Below, one piece after another: positions 18,001 to 25,237 of a stretch of DNA of 46,454 bases (its first letter is position 1; each line of letters starts with the position of its first letter). The translations under genes were made by a program, and so were the position numbers. The notes under the pieces were generated by a model. The model made no database searches. It worked only from the letters and a program-made list of their open reading frames with translations, and was not told the DNA's origin. This DNA is from an uncultured Spartobacteria bacterium (GTDB lineage Bacteria > Verrucomicrobiota > Verrucomicrobiia > Chthoniobacterales > Chthoniobacteraceae): positions 1 to 46,454 of the forward strand of contig CAIRYQ010000095.1 of the NCBI GenBank assembly GCA_903882875.1, read 5' to 3'.

Positions 18001-18224
18001 CTTGGTGGAATCCTGCCGTGGAGGCGCAAGCAACCGATCGTGCGCACCGGATTGGCCAGAAACGTGCCGTCACAATCTACAAACTCATCGCACGAGGGAC
18101 CGTGGAGGAGAAAATCCTGTGTCTTCAGAATAAAAAGCGCGCCCTCATCGCGGCGACCCTAGAGGGTGATCAGTCACTCATAGACGCATTCAGTTTGGAG
18201 GAAATCGAAAGCCTGCTTCGGTAG
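15084..18224 (+). CDS. SWIM zinc-finger SNF2/Rad54-family DNA helicase
   Basis: 1046 residues from ATG 15084; a second in-frame ATG at 15099 is equally possible. N-terminus: a SWIM zinc finger with CTC at 72-74 and CAH at 84-86, then an Ala/Ser linker and a long middle region. SNF2 core: motif I LADEMGLGKTLQAL near residue 613, DEAQ box ILDEAQHIKN near 705, TGTPVEN (motif III) near 735, and the helicase C domain with SLKAGGTGLNL and DRAHRIGQ near 985. It is an ATP-dependent dsDNA translocase, probably in DNA repair or nucleoprotein remodelling. Composition changes inside the gene: 15181-15240 has 45 G/C of 60, 17341-17400 only 23 of 60, so the helicase half may have a different origin. A short hairpin (TTCCGC/GCGGAA, 18227-18244) follows the stop. 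Confidence 0.92.
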   Translation: MCVRTMVELTEKILMEAGGWEAMKEARAMFEAGKVIEAGYEPPLLAGRVRGAEGEFRTGLHVRSRTDMENTCTCPVSRRRGLICAHSLAVGVAVIRGLKKPDPNPGDGVNREAAAVPAAASGGGDSAASAPASDPNFSSDADGADASLHVILPSNRAAAWEKKSVMIVCEIETAGQRKPLGTLDKSRRFRVSEADVRLATHLRTLADGKLPAMAMLTRGQFAMLLGVLEGHPRVTFGKSQPVRIEGQGSRDSLHIERAEDGSLRVSHMPAEGILLLAENSAWRLRDNKFTPVAPGLPAAYLAVLERAISIPADAADAFAARELPMLGGYFEIEGDIMPGVPGMPEEIPVPKFAAYFEGSLNFLTARIEAIYGERRATLDATGAALAKFLRNRPAEQAALDRLRAFGFSGPDRKGELTLKGEQRILAFFAAGLPRLQREWTVDVGARFEFVTREVERIEPRLEIRSSGEQWFDLSYELGTAAGERFSGADIARLLQGGQSHIRRKNGKLAVFDPGLLDEFEQVLRESNPRQAQAGVYRLEHRQAGALEAFAEENGVAVNGEQRWREWAGAARKLNRLKPVPLGSLDSVLREYQKQGVYWLNFLSQNGFGGILADEMGLGKTLQALAFLRTLNGQEPSLIVCPSSLIFNWRAEAEKWTPELRVLPLDGPNRADEFPKIASANLVITSYPLLRRDIESYRTQQFSAVILDEAQHIKNPESQSAQAASILMARHRFVLTGTPVENSVRDIWSLMNFLMPGYLGTKKEFHDRYEYAIQREAASPEQQRLTRRIGPFLLRRTKRDVAKEIPDKLEQVSYCELTGEQEKIYAQLVSATKTKISEISGQKDRNKARMVMLTALLRLRQAACDARLLGLENPPSEAEASGKLDLLEELLLEALDGGHRVLIFSQFVTMLGYIRERLDRLGITHCYLDGQTRDRAVQVGRFQSGSIPIFLISLKAGGTGLNLTAADTVIHFDPWWNPAVEAQATDRAHRIGQKRAVTIYKLIARGTVEEKILCLQNKKRALIAATLEGDQSLIDAFSLEEIESLLR

Positions 18225-18737
18225 GTTTCCGCATTTTAGCGGAAGGCACACATCCAGCCGGCAATCTGTTACTCCCAAGTTATTCACAGCAATGCAAACA
18301 GGAGCGCGTTAGGTAAATATATAAAACATCCTACAATGTATGTCATGTGGAATTGAGGGGTGGCGATTCTTGCTCGTTCGTTGCGTCGTAGAAAAGGGTC
18401 CGGCGAGTCGTCTGCCCTCCGTTCCAGACATCTGCATACTGGAAAACAACTTTCACCTCTGGATGCATCTTTTCGAGATTCTGTAATTCGACGTAATGTT
18501 CAACGCCTTCATCCACTTCGCCCTCATCATCGAGGCGCTGCGGTAGTGTTAACAGGCCATAGCTCGTTATTCGAGCCAGCAGCAGTCTGCTTTTCCAAGT
18601 TTGGGTCGAGCAGCGCCCTACCCGAGCACCTTGTTCCACTTGTCAAGGTTCGCCTTTTGCGCGGCGAAGAGGTCGTACAAAATCAGGAGGCACGGGATTA
18701 CGCGTGCGCCGGATTCAGCGAGGAATCCAGCGTGCTG
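18225..18737 (-). pseudogene. AT-richer gene debris between SNF2 and carA
   Basis: No intact recognisable gene. On the minus strand an open stretch 18343-18639 (GTG start) ends in a protein-like segment (HPEVKVVFQYADVWNGG, then RTLFYDATNEQ). In another minus frame, directly after the carA stop codon, 39 sense codons end as LFAAQKANLDKWNKVLG with a stop at about 18617. The two fragments overlap in different frames. They look like the ends of one or two decayed genes, which I cannot name. Alternatively 18343-18639 is a genuine 98-aa hypothetical gene. Confidence 0.35.
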
Positions 18738-19904
18738 CTATTTCACGCTCCCAATGAGGTCTGCAAACTGCCGGAAAAAATACGTCGCGTCGTTCGGGCC
18801 GGGCGCGGCCTCGGGGTGGTATTGCACGCTGAAAACCGGCAGCGACTTGTGCGCCAGCCCCTCGACAGTTAGATCGTTGAGATTGACGTGCGTGACTTCG
18901 ACCTCACTCGGCAGCGAGTCCGCGTCCACCGCGAAGCCGTGATTCTGCGAGGTGATCGTGACCTTGCCCGTGCGCAAATCCTTCACCGGCTGATTGCCAC
19001 CGCGATGGCCGAACTTGAGCTTGAACGTCTTTCCGCCGACCGCGTAGCCGAGCATCTGGTGCCCGAGGCAGATTCCGAAAATCGGCGTGCGGCCAATGAG
19101 CTTGCGGATGTTCTCGTGGACGTAGGTGAGCGCGCCCGGATCGCCGGGACCGTTGGAAAGGAAGACGCCATCGGGTTTCAGCGCGAGCACGTCCTCTGCG
19201 GAAGTATTCGCGGGCACCACGCGCACACTGAATCCCTCCTGCCGCAGCCGGCGGAGAATGTTCGTCTTCATGCCGAAATCGTACGCGACGATACGGTGCC
19301 GAGCGGGCGGAAGCTTTTTGAAGACCTCGTTGCCTTCGCGAATTTCCACGCCCGAGCCGTCGCCTTTCACGATGGTCCACTCGGGCGAGAGCGTGTCCGT
19401 CGGATCCCAGTCGAAGGAGTCGCGCGGCGTGACTTCCTTCACAAAATCGGAGCCCGCCATCGGCGGCGCGCTCTTCGCGCGGGCGATGGCCGCATCCACG
19501 TCGAGTTCGCTCGTGATGCACGCCTGCATCGCGCCGCGCGAGCGCAGATGCTTTGTGAGCGCGCGCGTGTCCACGCCCTGAATGCCGGGGATTTTCCACT
19601 TTGCGAGATATGAATCCAGATCGCCGGTCGAGCGCCAGTTGCTCGGGATGGCGGAAAGCTCTTCGATCACAAAACCGCGCACATGCACCGCGCTGCTTTC
19701 GTCATCGAGTGAATTGATGCCGTAGTTGCCGATCTGCGGAGCGGTCATCGCGACGATCTGCCCACGATACGAAGGATCGGTGAGCACCTCCTGGTAGCCG
19801 GTCATCGAGGTGTTGAAACACGCCTCGCCGACCGCCGTGCCTGGAGCACCAAAGGATTCGCCGATGAAGTGACGACCGTCTTCGAGAGCAAGGACTGCGC
19901 GCAT
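18738..19904 (-). CDS. carA: carbamoyl-phosphate synthase small subunit
   Basis: 388 residues from ATG 19904 (MRAVLALEDGRHFIGESFG), the normal CarA length. The N-terminal CPSase domain has FNTSMTGYQEVLTDPSY at 30-46. The C-terminal class I glutamine amidotransferase has nucleophile Cys279 in GICLGHQ and the His363/Glu365 pair in YHPEA. It releases ammonia from glutamine for the CarB subunit in arginine and pyrimidine synthesis. carB is not in the window. An in-frame extension upstream of 19904 is rejected, since it overlaps the neighbouring small gene and does not look like CarA. The gene is 58 bp downstream of the 83-aa gene. Confidence 0.97.
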   Translation of the reverse strand: MRAVLALEDGRHFIGESFGAPGTAVGEACFNTSMTGYQEVLTDPSYRGQIVAMTAPQIGNYGINSLDDESSAVHVRGFVIEELSAIPSNWRSTGDLDSYLAKWKIPGIQGVDTRALTKHLRSRGAMQACITSELDVDAAIARAKSAPPMAGSDFVKEVTPRDSFDWDPTDTLSPEWTIVKGDGSGVEIREGNEVFKKLPPARHRIVAYDFGMKTNILRRLRQEGFSVRVVPANTSAEDVLALKPDGVFLSNGPGDPGALTYVHENIRKLIGRTPIFGICLGHQMLGYAVGGKTFKLKFGHRGGNQPVKDLRTGKVTITSQNHGFAVDADSLPSEVEVTHVNLNDLTVEGLAHKSLPVFSVQYHPEAAPGPNDATYFFRQFADLIGSVK

Positions 19905-19962
19905 GAGCGCGCGGAAGATGCGCAGCCGCGGCGCGCGTGCGAAGAAAAAAGTCGCGGAAAAT

Positions 19963-20214
19963 TCAACCCCGATTTCCGGGTGCGTTTGCATCGAGCCAGG
20001 CCAGCGCCTTTTCGTAGCTCGCGCGCTGGAGGTAGTGGGCAAAATCGCCGGGGATCGGGCGGGGCAGCGCGGCTCCGAGCTGCGTGATCTTTTCCGACAC
20101 GGCCTTCAGTTTTTCCAAATGCGCCGAGGGATCGCGCGCGTAGAGTTCGCGGTCGGCGATCACGGTGAGGCGTTCGCGCAGGGCGGCGGCAAGTTCGGCA
20201 AAATGATCGGGCAT
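19963..20214 (-). CDS. 83-aa helical hypothetical protein
   Basis: 83 residues, MPDHFAELAAALRERLTVI to NAPGNRG, soluble and predicted helical. The ATG lies 3 bp after the stop of the upstream Gfo/Idh/MocA gene, and carA follows 58 bp later, so it is probably translated in an operon. I do not recognise the family; the middle segment (HLEKLKAVSEKITQLGAALP) looks like an amphipathic helix that could mediate protein contact. Confidence 0.7.
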   Translation of the reverse strand: MPDHFAELAAALRERLTVIADRELYARDPSAHLEKLKAVSEKITQLGAALPRPIPGDFAHYLQRASYEKALAWLDANAPGNRG

Positions 20215-20217
20215 GGC

Positions 20218-21297
20218 TTATTCGATTTGGATGGCCACGCTCTGTGCCTCCAGCGAAAGCGCGGCGGCGTGAAATGTGTGCTCCTGCGTCATCGCATTTT
20301 CGGTGCGGTGCAGGCAGTCGAGAATGAGCTGGCCGAAATACGGGAAGCCCACTTCGCCGTGGCAGCGGATGTGATGCTCGCCCTTGTTGTCCACGAGAAA
20401 AAGCTGATCGCCCTCGGGGTCCGCGCCGACGTTGAGATACTTCCGCACCTCGATGTAGCCCTCGGTGCCGAGGATGAACGTGCGCCCGTCGCCCCATGTG
20501 CGGAGGCCCTGCGGATTCAGCCAGTCCACCCGGACGTAGTTCGTCGCGCCGTTGTCCGCGATGAGGTTCGCCTGGCCCCAGTCCTCGAATTCGGGGAACT
20601 GCTTGTGGTGGTAATTTGCGACCGCTGCATGAACGATACGCGCACTCTTCGCGCCCGAGTAGGTGAGGAACTGCTCGAACTGATGGCTGCCGATATCAAT
20701 GAGGATGCCGCCCATTTTTTCGCGGCTCCAAAACCACGCCGGCCGTGTGGACGGATTGCTGCGATGCGGCCCCATGCCCATCACCTGCACCACGCGCCCG
20801 ATTGCACCCTGCGCGATGAGCTGCCCCGCGCGCACGCTCGCCTCCACATGCAGGCGCTCGGAATAATACACCGCGTACTTTTTCCCCGTGCGCCTCACGG
20901 TCGCGCGTGCGGCGTCGAGCTGAGCGAGCGTGGTGAAGGGCGCCTTGTCGGTGAAATAATCCTTCCCCGCATCGAGCACATTGCAGCCGAGCGGGCCGCG
21001 CTCATTCGGCACCGCGGCGCTCGCGACGAGCTGCACGTCCTTTTGCGCGAGCACCTCATCCATCGAGCGCAGCGCCTTTGCCGCCGGGAATTTCTCGCGG
21101 AACTTCTCCACCTTCGCCGCATCGGGATCGAAGACGTAGCGGCACTCGCCGCCCGCCTCGGTGAGACCCTGGCACTGGCCGTAGATGTGCCCGTGATCGA
21201 GCGCCGCCGCCGCGAAGACAAACTCGCCCGGCTTCACGACCGGTGAAGGTTTGCCCACGGGGGCGTAGTTCATTCCATCTGATTTCTGGTGTGCCAT
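20218..21297 (-). CDS. Gfo/Idh/MocA family oxidoreductase
   Basis: 359 residues from ATG 21297 (MAHQKSDGMNYAPVG); ATG at residue 9 is an alternative. It has a Rossmann-type N-terminal half, FAAAALDHGHIYGQCQGL with the NAD(P) loop, ECRYVFDPDAAKV, VQLVASAAVPNERGPLG, DKAPFTTL (the usual EKP is replaced by DKAP), and the C-terminal Gfo/Idh/MocA_C-type sheet. It has no export signal, unlike the second family member at 42546-43853. It is probably a cytoplasmic sugar or inositol-type dehydrogenase. It is followed directly by the 83-aa gene. Confidence 0.85.
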   Translation of the reverse strand: MAHQKSDGMNYAPVGKPSPVVKPGEFVFAAAALDHGHIYGQCQGLTEAGGECRYVFDPDAAKVEKFREKFPAAKALRSMDEVLAQKDVQLVASAAVPNERGPLGCNVLDAGKDYFTDKAPFTTLAQLDAARATVRRTGKKYAVYYSERLHVEASVRAGQLIAQGAIGRVVQVMGMGPHRSNPSTRPAWFWSREKMGGILIDIGSHQFEQFLTYSGAKSARIVHAAVANYHHKQFPEFEDWGQANLIADNGATNYVRVDWLNPQGLRTWGDGRTFILGTEGYIEVRKYLNVGADPEGDQLFLVDNKGEHHIRCHGEVGFPYFGQLILDCLHRTENAMTQEHTFHAAALSLEAQSVAIQIE

Positions 21298-21594
21298 GTC
21301 GGGCGTGGAAAATGGATGGCGCAGGCGCGAATTGCAACGCGGTCGTGTGCATAACCAATGGCCAGGGAGAACGCCCCGGCCCGGCAATGGGCACCTCCAC
21401 AGGCCAGCGTGCCGCGCAGTTTCTCAGACAGCGGGACGCGCGCCCGTCGCGCTCAATGCGCCCGCGTAACCCGGTTGAAAAAATGGACGCGCGTCAGAGC
21501 AATTCAATTTTTCCGCCAAACACCATTGTCAGGTTGCTCTCGTCCCCTTCCCTTGTGCCGGGAGACGGGATGCGTCCCACGCGCGAGGCTGACG
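21298..21594. other. intergenic region, nothing recognised
   Basis: 297 bp between the Gfo/Idh/MocA start and the ThuA-like gene stop. No gene, hairpin terminator or known element identified. It must hold the promoter for the gene starting at 21297. Confidence 0.4.
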
Positions 21595-22629
21595 CTACTT
21601 TTTTTCGTTCGCAAGCGGCAGCTCCGGCAGCACTTTTCCGAGTTCGTGGTCGGAGACCTTGAGGCCCTTGCGGAATCCGTTGAATCCGTAGAACAGCGGC
21701 TTGAACAGATCCACGTATGCGACATCCGCCTTCGCCGGCACTTCGAGGCCGGTGAACGAATATGCCGCGTTCACGATGAGACGGCGCAGGCCCTCATTTT
21801 GCAGATCGGTTGCGGAACCCATCGTCGTGCAGAGCACCTTGTTACCCTTGCCGAAGGCGTCGTCATTCACGCGCGTCCACACGACGGGCATCGCGGGATC
21901 GTTCACGCCCTGCTCCTGCTTGTCGGTCGCGCGCTTTTTCTTGTAATCGGCCGGCTCGTCGCCGGGCTTCATTCCTTTGAGGACGACGCCGCGAACGAGG
22001 ATCTTCGCATCGGCGGACGGGTATGCCTCGTACACGTCGGTGTCGCCGAACAGATCGCTCACGCCGCGCAGCAGCGCGTCGTCCTTTGCACCGGCTTCGA
22101 TCACTCCGCGCGTGGCCTCGCGCTTGTGGCCGCCCCAGTGGTTCACCCAGCCTTCGCCGTACACTTTTTTTCCGAATGAGTTGAACGGCGCATATTCGCC
22201 CTTCAGTCCCGAAAATGCGTGCGTGCTCGTGCGGAGTCCGATGACGGGCTTGCCGGCCTTCACGTAGTCGGCGAAGTGCTTGAACTGCTCGTCCGGCCAA
22301 TGACGGAAGCGCAGCAAAGTGATGACGAGGTCGGCCTTGTCGAGCGCCTCCGCGCCGGGGAGATTGTCGGCCGTGTTGGGATCGATGTCGCCGCTCTGCT
22401 TGTTGATCGCAAAAAGCACGGTGCAGGTGAATCCGTGGCGCTGGCTGAGAAGTTTGCCGAGCATCGGCAGGGCTTCCTCCGAGCGGTATTCCTCGTCGCC
22501 CGAGAGCAGCACGACGCGCTTGCCCTTGCCCGGCCCGTCCTTGCCCTCGTAGGTGATCCACTGGTCGTCGGCAAATGCGACGGTGGCTGCGGCGGCGAAT
22601 GACAGGGCGAGTGCGGGGAAGAATTTCAT
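21595..22629 (-). CDS. exported ThuA-like domain protein
   Basis: 344 residues from ATG 22629; MKFFPALALSFAAAATVAFA is a Sec signal peptide (cleavage after about residue 20). The mature domain has the class I amidotransferase-like fold of ThuA proteins: KRVVLLSGDEEYRSEEALP, DLVITLLRFRHWPDEQ, and the ThuA segment RTSTHAFSG followed by NHWGGHKREATRG. It probably acts on carbohydrates in the periplasm, as ThuA relatives do in trehalose use, but the substrate is unknown. It is 33 bp downstream of the Bpt/ATE-like gene. Such exported ThuA proteins are frequent in PVC bacteria. Confidence 0.85.
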   Translation of the reverse strand: MKFFPALALSFAAAATVAFADDQWITYEGKDGPGKGKRVVLLSGDEEYRSEEALPMLGKLLSQRHGFTCTVLFAINKQSGDIDPNTADNLPGAEALDKADLVITLLRFRHWPDEQFKHFADYVKAGKPVIGLRTSTHAFSGLKGEYAPFNSFGKKVYGEGWVNHWGGHKREATRGVIEAGAKDDALLRGVSDLFGDTDVYEAYPSADAKILVRGVVLKGMKPGDEPADYKKKRATDKQEQGVNDPAMPVVWTRVNDDAFGKGNKVLCTTMGSATDLQNEGLRRLIVNAAYSFTGLEVPAKADVAYVDLFKPLFYGFNGFRKGLKVSDHELGKVLPELPLANEKK

Positions 22630-22662
22630 GGCGCGCGATGCGAGCGTTTGCAGGCGCACGAG

Positions 22663-23349
22663 TCAAGGGTGTGACGCGGAGGCAGCGCCCGCATCCGCAT
22701 CGCCACCGAGCGGCCGCCATGAATCCCAGTCGAAATATTCCATCGGGCCGAAACGCTTTTTGTAATCATAGCCCGACGGCTCGACATAGGCGTATCCCGG
22801 ATAATGCCACCGCCGGCCCGTCCTGCGCGCGAGCAGGATCTCCCAGATCATCGTCGCGGTGCCGAGCGAACGGCGGTGCTCCTCGGGATCGAAAAAGGCG
22901 TAGATGCTCGACACTCCCGTCGCGCCGACATCGAGATAGCTCGCGGCGAGCATCCGGTCGCCGAGGAACGCGCCCAGTTCCAGCGTCTGGCACGGGCCCG
23001 CGTGCGGCGCAGGGCCGAGAAAATCCTCCAGCGAGTTCGGCACGTTCTCGGCGAATCGCTGCTTGTGAAGATCGAAGAGCCGCAGCCGGTCCTCCAGCAG
23101 TTCCGCGGTCTTCACCCGGATTTCGAGGTCGGCATTTTTCCGCAGCACGCGCCGCTGGCCCGCGTCTGGCACGAATGAATCCACAACGATGCGCAGCGGC
23201 TGCACATTCCGCATCCCCGCAGCGGTGAGGCACTGCCGGTAGCGGTAAAAAATCGGCCCGAAGTGACGCCAGCCGTTTGCCCACAGCACGTCCATCTCCT
23301 CGGGCGACTGCGCCCAGCTCACGAAGTGCTCGTCTTTGAGAGGCTGCAT
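22663..23349 (-). CDS. leucyl/arginyl-tRNA--protein transferase-like (Bpt/ATE1 family), N-terminal cysteines missing
   Basis: 228 residues. The whole length follows the ATE1/Bpt plan: NGWRHFGPIFYR near 25-36, RIVVDSFVPDAGQRRVLRKN at 53-72, LFDLHKQRFA at 91-100, SLEDFLG at 106-112, SIYAFFDPEEHRRSLGT at 148-164, and YDYKKRFGPMEYFDW at 194-208. This family transfers Leu or Arg from tRNA to the N-terminus of proteins as an N-degron. The usual YRPxCxxCxxC cluster is reduced to one cysteine (C40), so any metal or Fe-S site there is lost. Activity is uncertain. It lies between the HAD and ThuA genes on the same strand. Confidence 0.8.
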   Translation of the reverse strand: MQPLKDEHFVSWAQSPEEMDVLWANGWRHFGPIFYRYRQCLTAAGMRNVQPLRIVVDSFVPDAGQRRVLRKNADLEIRVKTAELLEDRLRLFDLHKQRFAENVPNSLEDFLGPAPHAGPCQTLELGAFLGDRMLAASYLDVGATGVSSIYAFFDPEEHRRSLGTATMIWEILLARRTGRRWHYPGYAYVEPSGYDYKKRFGPMEYFDWDSWRPLGGDADAGAASASHP

Positions 23350-23394
23350 GGCGCGAGCCTACGCTGCGCGCGAAAAAATTACCACGCTTCCGGC

Positions 23395-24276
23395 TCAGTG
23401 CTTCGGAGCGCGCACGGTGTTCTCCTCCACATCGCGCTGGCGGCGTGTGAGGATTTTGTCCGCCGTCTCACTGACCATCTGCTCGATGAGCAGGCGAAGG
23501 TGGCTGCCGGGGCGGTAATCCGCGGGCGCGATGTGCCGCACGCGATCCGCGGCACCGACGAGCTGGTAGCATTTTCGGAAGCTCGTGCGCGATGCGTCGT
23601 CAGGATTGTACACCGCGATGGCGTGGCCGCCGTGCTGGCGGACGACGGTGAAGCACGGCACGTCCGTCGGCCCGTCGCCGATGTAGATCATGTGTTCGAA
23701 TGGCACCGGGCGCAGATCCGGAGGCATGTGATCGTTCACGTCCTGCGAGTGCTCGAGCATCCCCTTGTTGATGCGGAAAAGGAACTGCGTCTTCTGCGTG
23801 TGGCTGATCACACGCTTCGGAAACGCGATGCGCCCCGCAGAATCCTCGGCAAACTCACACGCAAAAATCGCGCGCACATGCGATGCGAGACGCGAGCCTT
23901 CGAGCAGGGACTTGATGCCGCTGCTGATGATGTAGTGCTCGACGCGGATGCCTAGCGTCTCGTGCTCCGGGCGCAGCAATCCGGTCTTGAATTCGTCGAA
24001 CATCTCCGGGAGGCCGGGATAAAATTTCAGCCCCGCGCCGAGATCGCGGAGCTGCTTGTTCGTCGGACGATCCATGCCGAGGCAGTCGAGCAGCGCCTTG
24101 AGATACGCGAGCTCATTGTCATAGCCCTCCTCGCGGACGAGCGCGTGGCATCGCTGCCAGAATTTCGGCGGGTCAATGCCGAACGCGGGAAAGAGCACCT
24201 CGTCCTGCATGTAGTTCGGGGAAAGCGTCTGATCGTAATCAAAGACGATCGCGATGGTGTTTTGGGGCACGGCCAT
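23395..24276 (-). CDS. HAD-superfamily hydrolase/phosphatase
   Basis: 293 residues from ATG 24276 (MAVPQNTIAIVFDYDQTLS). Motif I is DYDQT (residues 13-17), motif II the Ser/Thr region IISSGIKSLL, and motif IV YIGDGPTDVPCF, a full HAD active site. The cap between motifs I and II (ALVREEGYDNELAYLKALL) is helical. It is a Mg-dependent phosphatase of unknown substrate, with no signal peptide. A long in-frame upstream extension is rejected as it overlaps the TIGR01777 gene and is Arg/Ser-rich shadow sequence. The gap to the Bpt-like gene is 45 bp. Confidence 0.88.
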   Translation of the reverse strand: MAVPQNTIAIVFDYDQTLSPNYMQDEVLFPAFGIDPPKFWQRCHALVREEGYDNELAYLKALLDCLGMDRPTNKQLRDLGAGLKFYPGLPEMFDEFKTGLLRPEHETLGIRVEHYIISSGIKSLLEGSRLASHVRAIFACEFAEDSAGRIAFPKRVISHTQKTQFLFRINKGMLEHSQDVNDHMPPDLRPVPFEHMIYIGDGPTDVPCFTVVRQHGGHAIAVYNPDDASRTSFRKCYQLVGAADRVRHIAPADYRPGSHLRLLIEQMVSETADKILTRRQRDVEENTVRAPKH

Positions 24277-24334
24277 CCGCGGAGATTCATCGGAACTGCG
24301 GAGGAGTGCGAAACATTTTCGCGCCACTCGAAAA

Positions 24335-25219
24335 TCACGCCACGATGTCCGCGAGCGCCGTGGCGAGTTCGGGAAAGCGGAAGCCGAATGCCTGCGCGGT
24401 CGCGACAGCGGGAAGCACGCGCCTGCTGCCGAGCAGTTCCCGTGAAAATTCACGGAGCATGAGCCGCAGCACGAACGCGGGCACGGCGAGAAATGCCGGG
24501 CGGCGCACGCTGCGCGCGAGCGCGGCGGTGAATTCCGAATTGCGCACCGGCCACGGCGCGGTGGCATTCAGCGCGCCACGCACGTCGAGATTTTCCACGG
24601 CGAAAAGCAGCAGGCCCGCGAGATCCTCGGCGTGAATCCAAGGCAGCCACTGGCGTCCGTTGCCGAGGCACGCACCGAGGCCGAGCCGGAAAAGTGGGAG
24701 CAGCGCACGCAGCGCGCCGCCACCCTTTCCGAGCACGAGTCCGATGCGCGTGCGGACCGTGCGACACACAGGTTCAGCCGCGAGAGCTTCGGCCTCCCAC
24801 AAACGGCAGGTGTCCGCAAGGAAGCCTGTACCGTACGGAGAATCTTCCGTGATCTCGGTGTCGCCGCCATCCGCGTAGAATCCGGTCGCGCTCGCAGACA
24901 CGAGGACATCCGGCGGATGCGATGATGCGCGGATGGCTTCGGCGATCCGCCGCGTGCCGAGGATGCGGCTGTCGCGCACGCGTTGCATTTTTCCACGGGT
25001 CCAGATGCCCGCGACATTTTCGCCCGCGAGATGGATCACCGCCTCACAGCCGCTGAGATCGGGCGCAGCATCCGTGGAAAATTTCCGCGTCTCAATGCAG
25101 TCGTGGACGGGGCGCGACGGCTCCCTCGTGAACGCCACCACTTCGTATCCGCGACGCACGGCGAGCCGGGTCACATGTCGGCCCACAAAACCCGTCGCGC
25201 CGGTGAGTGCGAGTTGCAT
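24335..25219 (-). CDS. TIGR01777 family NAD-dependent epimerase-like protein
   Basis: 294 residues starting MQLALTGATGFVGRHVTRLA, with the extended-SDR nucleotide motif GATGFVG at 7-13. The middle has VIHLAGENVAG and LVSASATGFYADGGD, where the usual catalytic YxxxK is replaced by a FYAD-type segment typical of the TIGR01777/YfcH group. DUF1731-like C-terminus: RRPAFLAVPAFVLRLML. The family is widespread with no settled function; it may take part in cell division (SulA-like annotation in cyanobacteria). Confidence 0.9.
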   Translation of the reverse strand: MQLALTGATGFVGRHVTRLAVRRGYEVVAFTREPSRPVHDCIETRKFSTDAAPDLSGCEAVIHLAGENVAGIWTRGKMQRVRDSRILGTRRIAEAIRASSHPPDVLVSASATGFYADGGDTEITEDSPYGTGFLADTCRLWEAEALAAEPVCRTVRTRIGLVLGKGGGALRALLPLFRLGLGACLGNGRQWLPWIHAEDLAGLLLFAVENLDVRGALNATAPWPVRNSEFTAALARSVRRPAFLAVPAFVLRLMLREFSRELLGSRRVLPAVATAQAFGFRFPELATALADIVA

Positions 25220-25237
25220 CCGTGGAGAGTCGGGACG

